Source: Sphingomonas phyllosphaerae 5.2
GTDB lineage: Bacteria; Pseudomonadota; Alphaproteobacteria; Sphingomonadales; Sphingomonadaceae
Assembly (NCBI RefSeq): GCF_000419605.1
Contig: NZ_ATTI01000001.1
Coordinates: 1,453,501 to 1,517,500 of the forward strand
Reading direction: 5' to 3'
DNA: 64,000 nucleotides
Below are positions 28,686 to 38,223 of the stretch, in pieces. Below the pieces are notes generated by a model that was given only the letters and a program-made list of their open reading frames with translations, did not search any database and was not told where the DNA came from. The position numbers were made by a program, and so were the translations under genes. Numbering within the stretch: the first letter of the stretch is position 1; the number at the start of each line of letters is the position of its first letter.

Positions 28686-30605
28686 TTACTGACAGGCGAG
28701 ACACTCGTCATAGTCAGTGGTCTCGCCGATCGAAAATTTCGGCGTCGCGATCGTGTTGTCGGCTTCGACTCCGCCCGACCCTTCCGATCCGGCGAACCCG
28801 GCGCGCTGTACCGACTTCGAGCGCAGATAGTAGAGCGACTTGATCCCCAGTTCCCAGGCGCGGAAGTGGAGCATCAGCAGATCCCACTTTTCCACATCGG
28901 CGGGAATGAACAGGTTCAGCGACTGTGCCTGATCGATATACGGCGTGCGATCCCCGGCGAGTTCGAGCAGCCAGCGCTGGTCGATCTCGAACGAGGTCTT
29001 GTAGCAATCCTTCTCCTCCGTCGTGAGGAAGTCCAGGTGCTGTACCGACCCGCCATGTTCGAGGATCGAGTTCCATACCGCCTCGGCGTTCTTGCTCTTC
29101 TCGTTAAACAACTTTTCGAGATACGGATTCTTTACCGCGAAGCTGCCCGACAGCGTCTTGTGGGTGTAGATGTTCGCCGGGATCGGCTCGATGCACGCGC
29201 TGGTCCCGCCGCAGATGATCGAGATCGATGCGGTAGGCGCGATCGCCATCTTGCAGCTGAAACGCTCCATGACGCCAACGTCGGCGGCATCGGGGCACGG
29301 CCCACGCTCATGCGCAAGCACCATCGACGCCTCGTTCACCTGCGCGTTGATCTGCTTGAACATCCGCAGGTTCCAGCTCTTGGCCATCGCGCCTTCGAAC
29401 GGCAGTCCGCGTGCCTGCAGGAAGCTGTGGAAGCCCATGACGCCGAGGCCGACCGAACGCTCGCGCGCCGCGCTATAGGCCGCGCGCTCCATGCCGGGTT
29501 CGTGGCGGTCGATGTAATCCTGAAGGACATTGTCGAGGAAGCGCATCACGTCCTCGACGAAGCCCTTCTCGTCCTTCCACTGGTCCCACGTCTCGAGGTT
29601 CAGCGACGACAGGCAGCACACCGCGGTGCGATCGTTGCCGAGGTGATCCTTCCCCGTTGGCAACGTGATCTCGCTGCACAGGTTCGACGTCGACACCTTC
29701 AGCCCCAGCTCGCGGTGATGCTTGGGCATCGTCGAGTTCACATGGTCGGCGAAGACGATGTACGGCTCACCGGTGGCAAGGCGGGTCTCGACCAGCTTCT
29801 GGAACAGCGCGCGCGCATCGACGGTCGCGCGGACCGATCCGTCCTTGGGGCTCTTGAGGTGCCATTCGGCGCCGTCGCGCACAGCCGCCATGAACGCGTC
29901 GGGGATCAGCACGCCGTGGTGCAGATTGAGCGCCTTGCGGTTGAAGTCGCCCGATGGTTTGCGAATCTCGAGGAACTCCTCGATCTCGGGGTGCGAGATG
30001 TCGAGGTAGCAGGCCGCCGAGCCGCGACGCAGCGAACCCTGCGAGATCGCAAGCGTCAGCGAATCCATGACGCGCACGAACGGGATGATCCCGCTGGTCT
30101 TGCCGTTGAGTCCGACCGGTTCGCCGATGCCGCGCACGTTGCCCCAATAAGTGCCGATCCCGCCACCGCGGCTGGCGAGCCAGACGTTCTCGTTCCAGGT
30201 CTGCACGATGCCGTCCAGGCTGTCCGGCACCGAGTTGAGGTAGCAGCTGATCGGCAGCCCGCGCCCGGTGCCACCGTTCGACAGCACCGGCGTGGCGGGC
30301 ATGAACCACAGCCGCGAGATATAGTCGTACAGCCGCTGCGCATGCGCGGCATCGTCGGCATAGGCAGACGCGACGCGAACGAACAGGTCCTGGTAGCTTT
30401 CGCCGGGCAGCAGGTAGCGGTCCTTCAGCGTTTCCTTGCCAAAGTCGGTGAGCAAGGCGTCGCGGCTATGATCGACGTCCAGCGGAAAGGGCTGGTTGCG
30501 TGCACCGTGCTTGGCGATCGCTTCCTCGGTGGTCGCCGCGTCGATCGCAGCGGTGTCGATCGTCTCGCTCGTCATCGCGTCCCCGTTCGTGGTCGTGAAG
30601 TTCAT
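28686..30605 (-). CDS. nrdA: Ribonucleoside-diphosphate reductase large subunit (class Ia)
   Basis: A 639-residue catalytic subunit. It has the radical-site cysteine in NLCSEI, substrate-reducing cysteines in GLPISCYLNS and TAVCCLSS, the PTASISIICGGTSACIEP region, the LYYLRS tyrosine pair for radical transfer, and a C-terminal redox pair DECLACQ. It reduces ribonucleoside diphosphates to deoxyribonucleotides, needing a small radical subunit (NrdB). The N-terminus lacks the ATP-cone of enteric NrdA. ATG 30605 or the ATG ten codons on (which has GGGGACG upstream) may be the true start. No nrdB is next to it. Confidence 0.95.
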   Translation of the reverse strand: MNFTTTNGDAMTSETIDTAAIDAATTEEAIAKHGARNQPFPLDVDHSRDALLTDFGKETLKDRYLLPGESYQDLFVRVASAYADDAAHAQRLYDYISRLWFMPATPVLSNGGTGRGLPISCYLNSVPDSLDGIVQTWNENVWLASRGGGIGTYWGNVRGIGEPVGLNGKTSGIIPFVRVMDSLTLAISQGSLRRGSAACYLDISHPEIEEFLEIRKPSGDFNRKALNLHHGVLIPDAFMAAVRDGAEWHLKSPKDGSVRATVDARALFQKLVETRLATGEPYIVFADHVNSTMPKHHRELGLKVSTSNLCSEITLPTGKDHLGNDRTAVCCLSSLNLETWDQWKDEKGFVEDVMRFLDNVLQDYIDRHEPGMERAAYSAARERSVGLGVMGFHSFLQARGLPFEGAMAKSWNLRMFKQINAQVNEASMVLAHERGPCPDAADVGVMERFSCKMAIAPTASISIICGGTSACIEPIPANIYTHKTLSGSFAVKNPYLEKLFNEKSKNAEAVWNSILEHGGSVQHLDFLTTEEKDCYKTSFEIDQRWLLELAGDRTPYIDQAQSLNLFIPADVEKWDLLMLHFRAWELGIKSLYYLRSKSVQRAGFAGSEGSGGVEADNTIATPKFSIGETTDYDECLACQ

Positions 30606-30947
30606 GCGCTCGCATCCCGCCTGTCTATCGTGCGATCCGTGCGGATCGGCTGTTCGAAAACGTTGCCGATCCGCGCCACGGCTGGTGAGCGCAATCCGGG
30701 AACGGACCATCTGCTTACCACCGATAGCGCCGGTACCCGGCCTCTACCTCTACAGATTGTGGCAGATGCGCGATCGGAGCAAGTCCTGCGATAGGGTCGC
30801 AAGCGGCCATATGTGCGACGACGCGCGGACTTCCGCCGATTTCGCGAATGCAAGCCGCACAAAAAATTTTTACGCGATGCGCAGCGGCGGGCGGTCGACT
30901 CGGCGCCGCGGTTGCCCCCGCCGCGTCACGGTTTATACACCGGGCGC
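30606..30947. other. Divergent promoter region nrdA / fumarase
   Basis: About 340 bp between divergent genes. It contains no coding frame and holds a candidate NrdR box (listed separately) and both promoters. Confidence 0.5.
30747..30762 (-). promoter_or_regulatory. Candidate NrdR box upstream of nrdA
   Basis: On the minus strand the 16 bases read CCACAATCTGTAGAGG, agreeing with the NrdR consensus (ACACWATATATWGTGT) at 9 of the 11 central positions. It lies about 140 bp from the nrdA start. NrdR normally needs two boxes, and a clear second copy was not found. Confidence 0.3.
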
Positions 30948-32471
30948 ATGACGACCGTGATCCGTACCGCCGACCTGATCGAGAGCGTCGCCGACGCGCT
31001 GCAGTTCATCAGTTACTATCATCCGATGGATTATATCCGCGCGCTCGGCGACGCCTATGAGGCCGAGCAATCGCCGGCCGCGAAGGACGCGATCGCGCAG
31101 ATCCTGACCAACAGCCGAATGTGCGCGGAGGGGCATCGCCCGATCTGCCAGGACACCGGCATCGTCAATGTGTTCGTGAAATGGGGCATGGACTGCCGCC
31201 TCGACGACAACAGCCGCTCGATGCAGGAGGTCGTGGACGAGGGGGTGCGGCGGGCCTACCTCCATCCCGAGAACAAGCTGCGCGCCAGCGTACTGGCCGA
31301 TCCCGCCTTCACGCGCCGCAATACCAAGGACAACACGCCGTGCGTGCTCCACGTCGAGCTGGTGCCGGGCAACACGGTGTCCGTCGATGTCGCGGCCAAG
31401 GGCGGCGGCAGCGAGAACAAATCGAAGTTCAAGATGATGAACCCCAGCGACTCGATCGTCGACTGGGTGGTGGAGATGTTGCCGCAGATGGGCGCGGGCT
31501 GGTGCCCGCCGGGGATGCTGGGCATCGGCATCGGCGGCACCGCGGAACATTGCGTCCTGCTGGCCAAGCAGGCGCTGATGGAGCCGATCGATATGGGGCC
31601 GCTGAAGGCGCGCGGACCGCGCAATGACCTGGAGGCACTGCGCATCGAGATCTTCGACAAGGTCAATGCGCTGGGCATCGGCGCGCAGGGGCTGGGTGGG
31701 CTCTCGACGATTCTCGACGTGAAGATCAAGGACGCGCCGTGCCATGCCGCGGGAAAGCCGGTGGCGATGATCCCGAACTGCGCCGCCACGCGCCACGCGC
31801 ACTTCACGCTCGACGGCAGCGGGCCGGCGTATCTGGAGGCGCCGAAGCTGGCCGAATGGCCGGACGTGAACTGGACGCCCGACAAGGCCGCGATCCGCGT
31901 CGATCTCGATGCGCTGACGCCGGAGGTGGTCGCGTCATGGAAGCATGGCGACCGGCTGCTGCTGAACGGCAAGATGCTGACCGGGCGCGATGCGGCGCAC
32001 AAGCGGATCGCCGACATGCTGGCGAAGGGCGAGGCGCTGCCGGTCGATTTCCGGGGGCGTGTCATCTACTACGTCGGTCCGGTCGATCCGGTCGGCGAGG
32101 AAGTGGTGGGCCCGGCCGGCCCGACGACCGCGACGCGGATGGACAAGTTCACGCGCATGATGCTCGACCAGGGTCTTCTCGCGATGGTCGGGAAGGCCGA
32201 GCGCGGCCCGGCGGCGACCGACGCGATCCGCGAGGCGGGCAGCGCCTATTTGATGGCGGTCGGCGGGGCGGCCTATCTGGTCGCGCGCGCGGTCAAGGGC
32301 AGCAAGGTGGTCGGGTTCGCAGACCTGGGCATGGAGGCGATCTACGAGTTCGAGGTGTCCGACTTCCCGGTGACGGTGGCGGTGGATGCCGAAGGCAACA
32401 ACGTCCACCAGCTCGCCCCGCTGGTGTGGCGCGAGAAGATCGCGCGCGAGGGACTGCTGGTAGGGGCGTGA
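30948..32471 (+). CDS. Fumarate hydratase, class I (iron-sulfur)
   Basis: A 507-residue one-chain class I fumarase of the [4Fe-4S] type. The cluster cysteines are C67 in PICQDTG, and those in GIGGTAEHC and PNCAATRH. Other conserved segments are KGGGSENKSKF and the C-terminal domain with GPTTATRMDKF and GKAERGP. It interconverts fumarate and malate in the TCA cycle. The ATG at 30948 is chosen because conserved sequence begins here; an upstream open extension of 45 codons is not protein-like. It is divergent from nrdA. Confidence 0.96.
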   Translation: MTTVIRTADLIESVADALQFISYYHPMDYIRALGDAYEAEQSPAAKDAIAQILTNSRMCAEGHRPICQDTGIVNVFVKWGMDCRLDDNSRSMQEVVDEGVRRAYLHPENKLRASVLADPAFTRRNTKDNTPCVLHVELVPGNTVSVDVAAKGGGSENKSKFKMMNPSDSIVDWVVEMLPQMGAGWCPPGMLGIGIGGTAEHCVLLAKQALMEPIDMGPLKARGPRNDLEALRIEIFDKVNALGIGAQGLGGLSTILDVKIKDAPCHAAGKPVAMIPNCAATRHAHFTLDGSGPAYLEAPKLAEWPDVNWTPDKAAIRVDLDALTPEVVASWKHGDRLLLNGKMLTGRDAAHKRIADMLAKGEALPVDFRGRVIYYVGPVDPVGEEVVGPAGPTTATRMDKFTRMMLDQGLLAMVGKAERGPAATDAIREAGSAYLMAVGGAAYLVARAVKGSKVVGFADLGMEAIYEFEVSDFPVTVAVDAEGNNVHQLAPLVWREKIAREGLLVGA

Positions 32472-33194
32472 GTCTTCGCGGGCAGCGGTCTCCGCCGCCC
32501 ACCCTTGTTGTGAGCGCGAAGGAAGCGGATTCAGGGGTGTCCTGATCCGGCAGGTGATGACGACGCTTTGCATGGTCGCTGGAACTGGGCGAGCTCACAC
32601 GCGGATGTCGCCTGCGCACACTCGGCGTGGCGGCGGGGCGGGCAGGCGGTTTGCTCATCGGATAGCACCGCCAGCTCGTCGGGCGCATGGGGTGACGTTC
32701 ATGCGGGCTTGGCCAATCGAGATCGGGGCGTGCACCGGCTGGGAGACGCAGCCGACCAGGACGCGTGTGGCTCGGTGCAGGAGAAGAGCGGTCCGTCTGC
32801 GTTCCAGCAGAGGCTGATTGCTGCCGGCGCGTCGATCGATAGGTTCAGTGGGACATTCTATGGCAGGGCCGCTGGTGGCCTGGTGGGCGGTCCCCACATG
32901 GGCGGGCGACGGTCAGCCGCGTCGCTGGTGGAGAAGCCGAGACAGCAAGCCTTTTGGCGGAGAGGGATGAGGATCGCGCATGGCCGCTCGGCGAGTATGC
33001 CCGCCGTCAGGCCTGCATCGAAATCATACCCGGCGTCGAAGGCAGGCGACTTTCGTGGTCCGGATGCCGGCTTCCGCGTTGTCCTGCCATCCTGAGCCCG
33101 CTTTCATCGTTATCGGTAGCTTGCGTGATCCCGGATCGAGCCCCGGGCGACAGTTCGGCGGCGGGACGATCGATGAATGTCGGATCGCCTGGCC
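32472..33194. other. Intergenic region, no gene seen
   Basis: About 720 bp between the fumarase and the convergent TonB receptor end. All open frames look like shadows (arginine- and serine-rich, no motifs). A GATCCCGGATCGAGCCCCGGG segment near 33129 resembles a common high-GC dispersed sequence but does not form a clear repeat here. Confidence 0.5.
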
Positions 33195-35375
33195 TCAATA
33201 GCGGTAGCCGATCCTCACCATCGCGCGGCGCGGCGTGCCCGGCGTCACCCACAGTCGCGAATAGGAACTGGGATAATAATGCGTGTCGAACAGGTTGGTG
33301 ACCTCGCCTGATATGCGGACGCGCGCCACCGGCTCCCAGCTGGCGAGCACGCGGGTAAGCGTATACGCGGGCAGGTAGAAGAAGCCGCCGTCGGGGAAGC
33401 GATAGCCGGTCTCACCCAGTCGCCGGCCGACGTAATTGACCCCGGCACCGAGCGTCAGCTTCGATCCGCCGAGCGCCAGATCCTTGAACAGCAGCGCACC
33501 GGCGCTGTGACGCGGGATGTTCAGCAGCGGGTCGCCGACCCGCAGCGCGAGCCCGAAATTGGGGTCGGCCGCATCGCGTGCCACCTCCGCGTCGGTATAC
33601 GCGTAATTTAGCTGGATGCGCGCATCATACGGGAGGCGGCCGGAAAGTTCGGCCTCGACCCCGCGGCTGCGCGCGCGACCGATCGCCTGCGAGAAGCCGG
33701 CATTGACCGGGTCGGCGGTCAGCACGTTCGACTTGGTGGTGCGGAACGCCGCCAGCGTGCCGGTGACACGCTCGTTGAACAGCGCAAGCTTGACGCCGGC
33801 CTCGTACGATGTGGTCCGTTCGGGCATGAATGGCCGCGCGTCGAAGGTGACGCCGATGTTGGGACGGAAGCCGCGCGCGTAATTGCCGTACAGCGACACG
33901 GCGTCGGTCAGCAGCACGCTGGCGCCGACCTGCGGATTGAAGGCGGTGCGGTGCTGACCGGTGCGGCTGTTGAGCAGCCGGTTCCGGACGTCCTGTTCGA
34001 AATCGTCGTAACGCCCGCCGACGCGCAACTTCAGCCGGGCGGTCACGTCGATCTGGTCCTGGACGTAGAAGCCGTAGGAGAATTGCCGCTCGACGTTGTT
34101 CTGGAACGGCGCGACGGCGGGCAGTTTGCCATAGACGGGCGCGAAGATATCGACGCTGTTGCCGATGGCTGTGGTGCGCTGCGCGGCGATCGGAGGCGGA
34201 CGATAGCGGTTCTGGATCACCGTGATGCCGTAATCGTCCCAATCGGCACCGATCAGGACATGATGCCGCGCACCGAATGTCGCGAAGCGACCGCCCAACT
34301 CGGCGCGGAAGGTGTGGTCAGTGGTGCGATAGTCGCGGTAGCGACGCTGGCGCGAGAGCGTCCGGCCGTCGACGAACAACTGCTGGCGGGAGGCGACGAG
34401 TTCGGCCTCGGTCGAGAAACCCTCCGCCTCGGTCTCGCGATAGCCGGCGCCGAGGATCAACGACCAGTTACGCGAGAAGGCGTGCTGTATCTGCGCCTGA
34501 TGGCCGAGCGCCTCGATACGCAGCGGTCCGTCGCCGGGCTCACCGAGAAAGCGCGTGCGCGGGATCGCATCGAGGCGGCCGTTCACCGCCACGACGCCGC
34601 GATCGAAGTCGAGGTCCTGCCGGATGTACTCGAGTTCGTAGGACAGGCCGGTGTCGCGGGCCGGCGTCCACAGGATCGTCGGGGTGACGGTAGCGCGGCG
34701 GCTCGCGATCGTGTCGCGGAAGCTGTCGGCGCGCTCGGCTGCGCCGGTGACGCGGAGCGCGAGCGTGCTGGCGAGCGGGATGTTGAGGTCACCCTCGCTG
34801 CGCCAGCTGCCGAAGCTGCCGTGCGACAGCGTGGCGGCGGCCGCGACGTCGCGCTGCGGCTTTTTGGTGACGATGTTGATCGTGCAACCGGGCTCGACGC
34901 GGCCGAACAGGGCGGAGTTCGGGCCTTTGAGCACCTCGATGCGTTCGACGTTGGCGGTGTCGCGCGCACCGCCATAGCCGCGCGCGGCGTTGAAGCCGTT
35001 GACGAGATAGTTGCTGGCGCTGTTCTCGTCACCCGCAAAGCCGCGGCACGCGAAATTGTCGAACAGCCCGCCGAAATTGTTCTGCCGCGCCACGCCGCCT
35101 GCGAAATCGAGCGCATCGTCGAGGCGAGTCACGCCGGCGGCGCGGAGCAACTCGCCATCCAGAACCTGGATGCTCTGCGGGATCTCGAGCGGGGGCGCGT
35201 CACCGGCATAGGCGCGGCGCTGTCCGGCGACCACGATGTCGGTGGCAAGGTCAGACTGCGCGGCGGCGACGGCGGCGTCGTCCTTCGGCGTCGCCGATGC
35301 CGCCTGCGCGAGCAAAAGGACCGTGGCGGTTCCTGCCAGCCACGGCGCCAGCAACCGAAATCGCTCCGTCATCAT
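33195..35375 (-). CDS. TonB-dependent siderophore receptor
   Basis: A 726-residue outer-membrane receptor. The signal peptide (about 1-28) ends AQAASA. The plug domain has IPQSIQVLDGELL, DDALDFAGGVARQNNF, IEVLKGPNSALFG and INIVTKKP, the pattern of siderophore-type receptors. The 22-strand barrel follows, ending in an aromatic residue (MVRIGYRY). It imports iron-siderophore complexes with TonB energy. The start is the first of two ATGs near AGGGG; longer in-frame extensions look non-coding. A Fur-box-like sequence lies about 100 bp upstream. It is divergent from the DUF1080 operon. Confidence 0.92.
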   Translation of the reverse strand: MMTERFRLLAPWLAGTATVLLLAQAASATPKDDAAVAAAQSDLATDIVVAGQRRAYAGDAPPLEIPQSIQVLDGELLRAAGVTRLDDALDFAGGVARQNNFGGLFDNFACRGFAGDENSASNYLVNGFNAARGYGGARDTANVERIEVLKGPNSALFGRVEPGCTINIVTKKPQRDVAAAATLSHGSFGSWRSEGDLNIPLASTLALRVTGAAERADSFRDTIASRRATVTPTILWTPARDTGLSYELEYIRQDLDFDRGVVAVNGRLDAIPRTRFLGEPGDGPLRIEALGHQAQIQHAFSRNWSLILGAGYRETEAEGFSTEAELVASRQQLFVDGRTLSRQRRYRDYRTTDHTFRAELGGRFATFGARHHVLIGADWDDYGITVIQNRYRPPPIAAQRTTAIGNSVDIFAPVYGKLPAVAPFQNNVERQFSYGFYVQDQIDVTARLKLRVGGRYDDFEQDVRNRLLNSRTGQHRTAFNPQVGASVLLTDAVSLYGNYARGFRPNIGVTFDARPFMPERTTSYEAGVKLALFNERVTGTLAAFRTTKSNVLTADPVNAGFSQAIGRARSRGVEAELSGRLPYDARIQLNYAYTDAEVARDAADPNFGLALRVGDPLLNIPRHSAGALLFKDLALGGSKLTLGAGVNYVGRRLGETGYRFPDGGFFYLPAYTLTRVLASWEPVARVRISGEVTNLFDTHYYPSSYSRLWVTPGTPRRAMVRIGYRY

Positions 35376-35770
35376 CGCCCCTATCGTCTGCCCACGACCG
35401 CTCGACCGTGCGGGGACCATAATGCTTAATCCCTCATGTTCCGTTTCGCGATCGAGCGTCGGCGGGCGGTTAGGTGAGAATGATAGCGATATGCAACTTC
35501 TATGATGCTGCCGGCGGGCGGGTCGGTTTTCTCGCAAGTTCGTTGCCCTCGGCCACCGCCACCGGGGGCTCAGCGCCGGTCCGCAATCAATTCCTCCTTG
35601 TGGTTCATCGGCATAGCGGTCCCCCATCCCGGTGATCCGCACTAGTCGCGGGGCGCCGACGAGATCGCGCGACAGAACGGTGTTTCCTTGAAAATCAAGC
35701 GGCAGGCGCTAAGCAACCCGAATTGGCGGCAAGACCATTGCAAGACCATTGCGGACTTCGGAGAACCAGC
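35376..35770. other. Divergent intergenic region, TonB receptor / DUF1080 operon
   Basis: About 395 bp between divergent genes, containing the Fur-box candidate on the receptor side. Near 35729-35750 an 11-base unit GCAAGACCATT is tandemly duplicated just before the DUF1080 gene. No coding frame is seen. Confidence 0.5.
35476..35494 (-). promoter_or_regulatory. Candidate Fur box
   Basis: GAGAATGATAGCGATATGC matches the 19-bp Fur consensus (GATAATGATAATCATTATC) at 12 of 19 positions, including the whole AATGATA block. It lies about 100 bp upstream of the siderophore receptor start, where an iron-repressed promoter is expected. Confidence 0.4.
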
Positions 35771-36523
35771 ATGCGTATCGCACTCGGCATCGGCACGGCC
35801 CTTCTGATGATGGCGGGTGCGCCCGCGACGGCCGCGCCCGCGCCCGGCCCCGACAACGCCTTGACCGCCAGGGAGCGGCAGCAGGGCTGGCGATTGCTGT
35901 TCGATGGACGCGACCTGTCCGGATGGCGGTCCTTCGACGGCACGGCGCCGGCGGCGACCTGGACGGTCAGCGACGGTACGCTGAAGCTGACCAAGGCCGA
36001 CGGCAAGATGAGTGGCACCGATCTGGTCACCAACGAGACCTACGGCGCGTTCGAATTGACGCTGGACTGGAAGGTCGAGCGCGGCGGGAACAGCGGCGTG
36101 CTGTACCTCGCGCGCAACGTGCCCGGCGCGCCGTTGCTGTACCAGAGCGGGCTTGAGATGCAGGTGCTCGACGATGCCGGGCATCCCGACGGCAAGATCC
36201 CGACGCATCGCGCCGGCTCGCTGTACGACATGACCGTGCCGCCGGCGGGCGTGGCGCATCCGGCCGGCAGCTGGAACCATGCGCGGCTGCTGGTCGAAGG
36301 CGGGCGCATCCGGCAATGGCTGAACGGCACGCCGACCGCCGACGTTTCATATGGCGACGAGGCGTGGCGCAAGCGCGTGGCCGGATCGAAGTTTGCGAAG
36401 ATGGCGCAATTCGGCTCCTTTTCCAGCGGGGTGATCGGTTTGCAGGACCATGGCGAGCCGGTCGCGTTCCGTAACATCAAAATCCGCCGCATCGGGGCAT
36501 CGGCGACGGGAGCGGCGCGGTGA
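35771..36523 (+). CDS. DUF1080-family 3-keto-disaccharide hydrolase-like protein
   Basis: A 250-residue exported protein. The signal peptide (about 1-22) ends ATAAPA. The rest is a jelly-roll domain of the DUF1080 family, starting GWRLLFDGRDLSGW, with YGAFELTLDWKVERGGNSGVLYLAR and the late GVIGLQDHGEPVAFRNIKIR motif. Members hydrolyse 3-keto-glycosides, the products of sugar 3-dehydrogenases. This fits perfectly with the two genes that follow, a GMC dehydrogenase and its small subunit. The stop overlaps the next gene by one to four bases. The start has an upstream AGAACCAG site. Confidence 0.87.
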   Translation: MRIALGIGTALLMMAGAPATAAPAPGPDNALTARERQQGWRLLFDGRDLSGWRSFDGTAPAATWTVSDGTLKLTKADGKMSGTDLVTNETYGAFELTLDWKVERGGNSGVLYLARNVPGAPLLYQSGLEMQVLDDAGHPDGKIPTHRAGSLYDMTVPPAGVAHPAGSWNHARLLVEGGRIRQWLNGTPTADVSYGDEAWRKRVAGSKFAKMAQFGSFSSGVIGLQDHGEPVAFRNIKIRRIGASATGAAR

Positions 36524-38223
36524 TGGCAGCGAAGACGGCCTCGGACGACGCGATCGACGTCATCATCGTCGGTTCGGGCGCGGCCGGCGGGATGGCGGCG
36601 CATAGCCTGACGAAATCGGGGTTGCGCTGCCTGATGCTGGAGGCCGGCCGCAGCTACGATCCGCAGGCGGAGGTCAACATGTATGCGCCTGAAAGCGACG
36701 CGCCGCTGCGCGGGACGGGAACGCCCGAAAAGCCGTTCGGCTATTTCGACGCGACCGTCGACGGCGGCTGGGAAGTGGAGGGCGAGCCCTACACCACGCA
36801 ACAGGGCAGCGACTTCCGCTGGTATCGCCCGCGCATGCTGGGCGGTCGCACCAACCATTGGGGACGGCACGTCCCGCGGCTGGGACCGTATGATTTCAAG
36901 CCGTTTTCGCGCGACGGGCTCGGCGTGGACTGGCCGATCGGCTATGACGATGTCGCGCCTTTCTATGACCGGGTCGAGCGGATGATCGGTGTCAACGGCG
37001 GGCCGATCGGGCTGGAGAACCATCCCGACTCTCCGCCCGGGTGCCTGATGCCGCCGCCCAAGCCGCGCGTGCCGGAGATGCTGATCACGGCGGCGGCCGA
37101 AAGCCTGGGCATCCCGGTGCGTGCGGCGCATACCGCGGTGCTGACGCGCGACATGCCCGACCCGGTGGCGCCGCGCAGTGCGTGCTTCAACGCGACGCCG
37201 TGCACGCGTGGCTGCACGATCGGCGCGATGTTCCAGACCACCACTTCGCTGCTGCCGCAGGCCAAGGCGACCGGCAAGCTGCGCGTCGTGACCGACGCGA
37301 TGGTGTCACGCGTGGTAATGGGCGCGAAGGGGCGCGCGACCGGCGTGGAATATGTCGATCGCAAGACCGGCATGCGTCATCAGGTGACCGCAAAGGCGGT
37401 GGTTCTGGCCGCCGGCACGGGCGAAACGACGCGGTTGTTGCTCAACTCGGGCACGGACGGGCGCGGATTGGCCAACTCCTCGGGCGAGCTGGGGCGCAAT
37501 CTCACCGATTCCACCGGCGCATCGTTCAGCGCCTTCATCCCCGGGCTGGCCGGGCGCCCGCGCTATAACGAGGATGGCATCGGCGGGCAGCACATCTACA
37601 TCCCGTTCTGGCTCTACAAGGAGCAGAAGCGCGGCGAACTGGATTTTGCGCGCGGCTATCATTTCGAGATCGGCGGGCGGTTCGGGATCCCGTCGTCGTC
37701 GGCGTTGCCGCGCGTCTGGGGGCCGGCGCTGAAGCAGGCGGTGCGCGCCACCTCGGGCGCGACGATCGGCCTGACGCTGCGTGGCGAGATGATCCCCAAC
37801 AAGGACACCTTCTGCGAGATCGATCCGACCGTGAAGGACCGCTTCGGCATCCCGGTGCTGCGCTTCGCGTTCAAGTGGTCGAAGCACGAGGTCAACCAGA
37901 TCGCGCACGGCCGCCGTGCGGCGCATTCGGTGTTCAAGCGCCTGAACGGCACGATCCTCGACCCCGACCTGCCCCCGGAGGAGATCATGACCGCGGGTGG
38001 CGAGATCATCCACGAACTCGGCACGGCACGCATGGGGGCGGACAAGCGGTCGTCGGTGGTCGACAGCTACGGGCAGACATGGGACGTCGACAACGTGGTG
38101 TTGATGGACGGTGCGACCTTTGCCTCGGGCGCCCACAAGAACCCGACGCTCACCATCCTCGCGCTCGCGCTGCGTGCGTCGGAACGGCTTGCCGCGCGCA
38201 TGAAGTCGGGAGCAATGGCATGA
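36523..38223 (+). CDS. GMC-family sugar dehydrogenase, FAD subunit
   Basis: A 566-residue GMC oxidoreductase. The N-terminal dinucleotide motif is VIIVGSGAAGG (13-23), followed by EAGRSYDP and GGRTNHWGRH, with the C-terminal active-site region GAHKNPTLT. It lacks a signal peptide, so it is probably exported as a complex with the next gene's Tat-signalled product. It is related to gluconate 2-dehydrogenase and glucoside 3-dehydrogenase large subunits. Given the upstream keto-glycoside hydrolase, oxidation of the C3 hydroxyl of a sugar is likely. It starts within the DUF1080 stop (GTG alternative overlaps by four). Confidence 0.9.
   Translation: MAAKTASDDAIDVIIVGSGAAGGMAAHSLTKSGLRCLMLEAGRSYDPQAEVNMYAPESDAPLRGTGTPEKPFGYFDATVDGGWEVEGEPYTTQQGSDFRWYRPRMLGGRTNHWGRHVPRLGPYDFKPFSRDGLGVDWPIGYDDVAPFYDRVERMIGVNGGPIGLENHPDSPPGCLMPPPKPRVPEMLITAAAESLGIPVRAAHTAVLTRDMPDPVAPRSACFNATPCTRGCTIGAMFQTTTSLLPQAKATGKLRVVTDAMVSRVVMGAKGRATGVEYVDRKTGMRHQVTAKAVVLAAGTGETTRLLLNSGTDGRGLANSSGELGRNLTDSTGASFSAFIPGLAGRPRYNEDGIGGQHIYIPFWLYKEQKRGELDFARGYHFEIGGRFGIPSSSALPRVWGPALKQAVRATSGATIGLTLRGEMIPNKDTFCEIDPTVKDRFGIPVLRFAFKWSKHEVNQIAHGRRAAHSVFKRLNGTILDPDLPPEEIMTAGGEIIHELGTARMGADKRSSVVDSYGQTWDVDNVVLMDGATFASGAHKNPTLTILALALRASERLAARMKSGAMA

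Noticed and set aside
30813..30947. Upstream extension of the fumarase frame
   Set aside because: The extra 45 codons are arginine-rich without family similarity; conserved fumarase sequence begins at ATG 30948.
35729..35750. Tandem 11-base repeat GCAAGACCATT
   Set aside because: Only two copies and short, so it is more likely a chance duplication than a functional repeat array.
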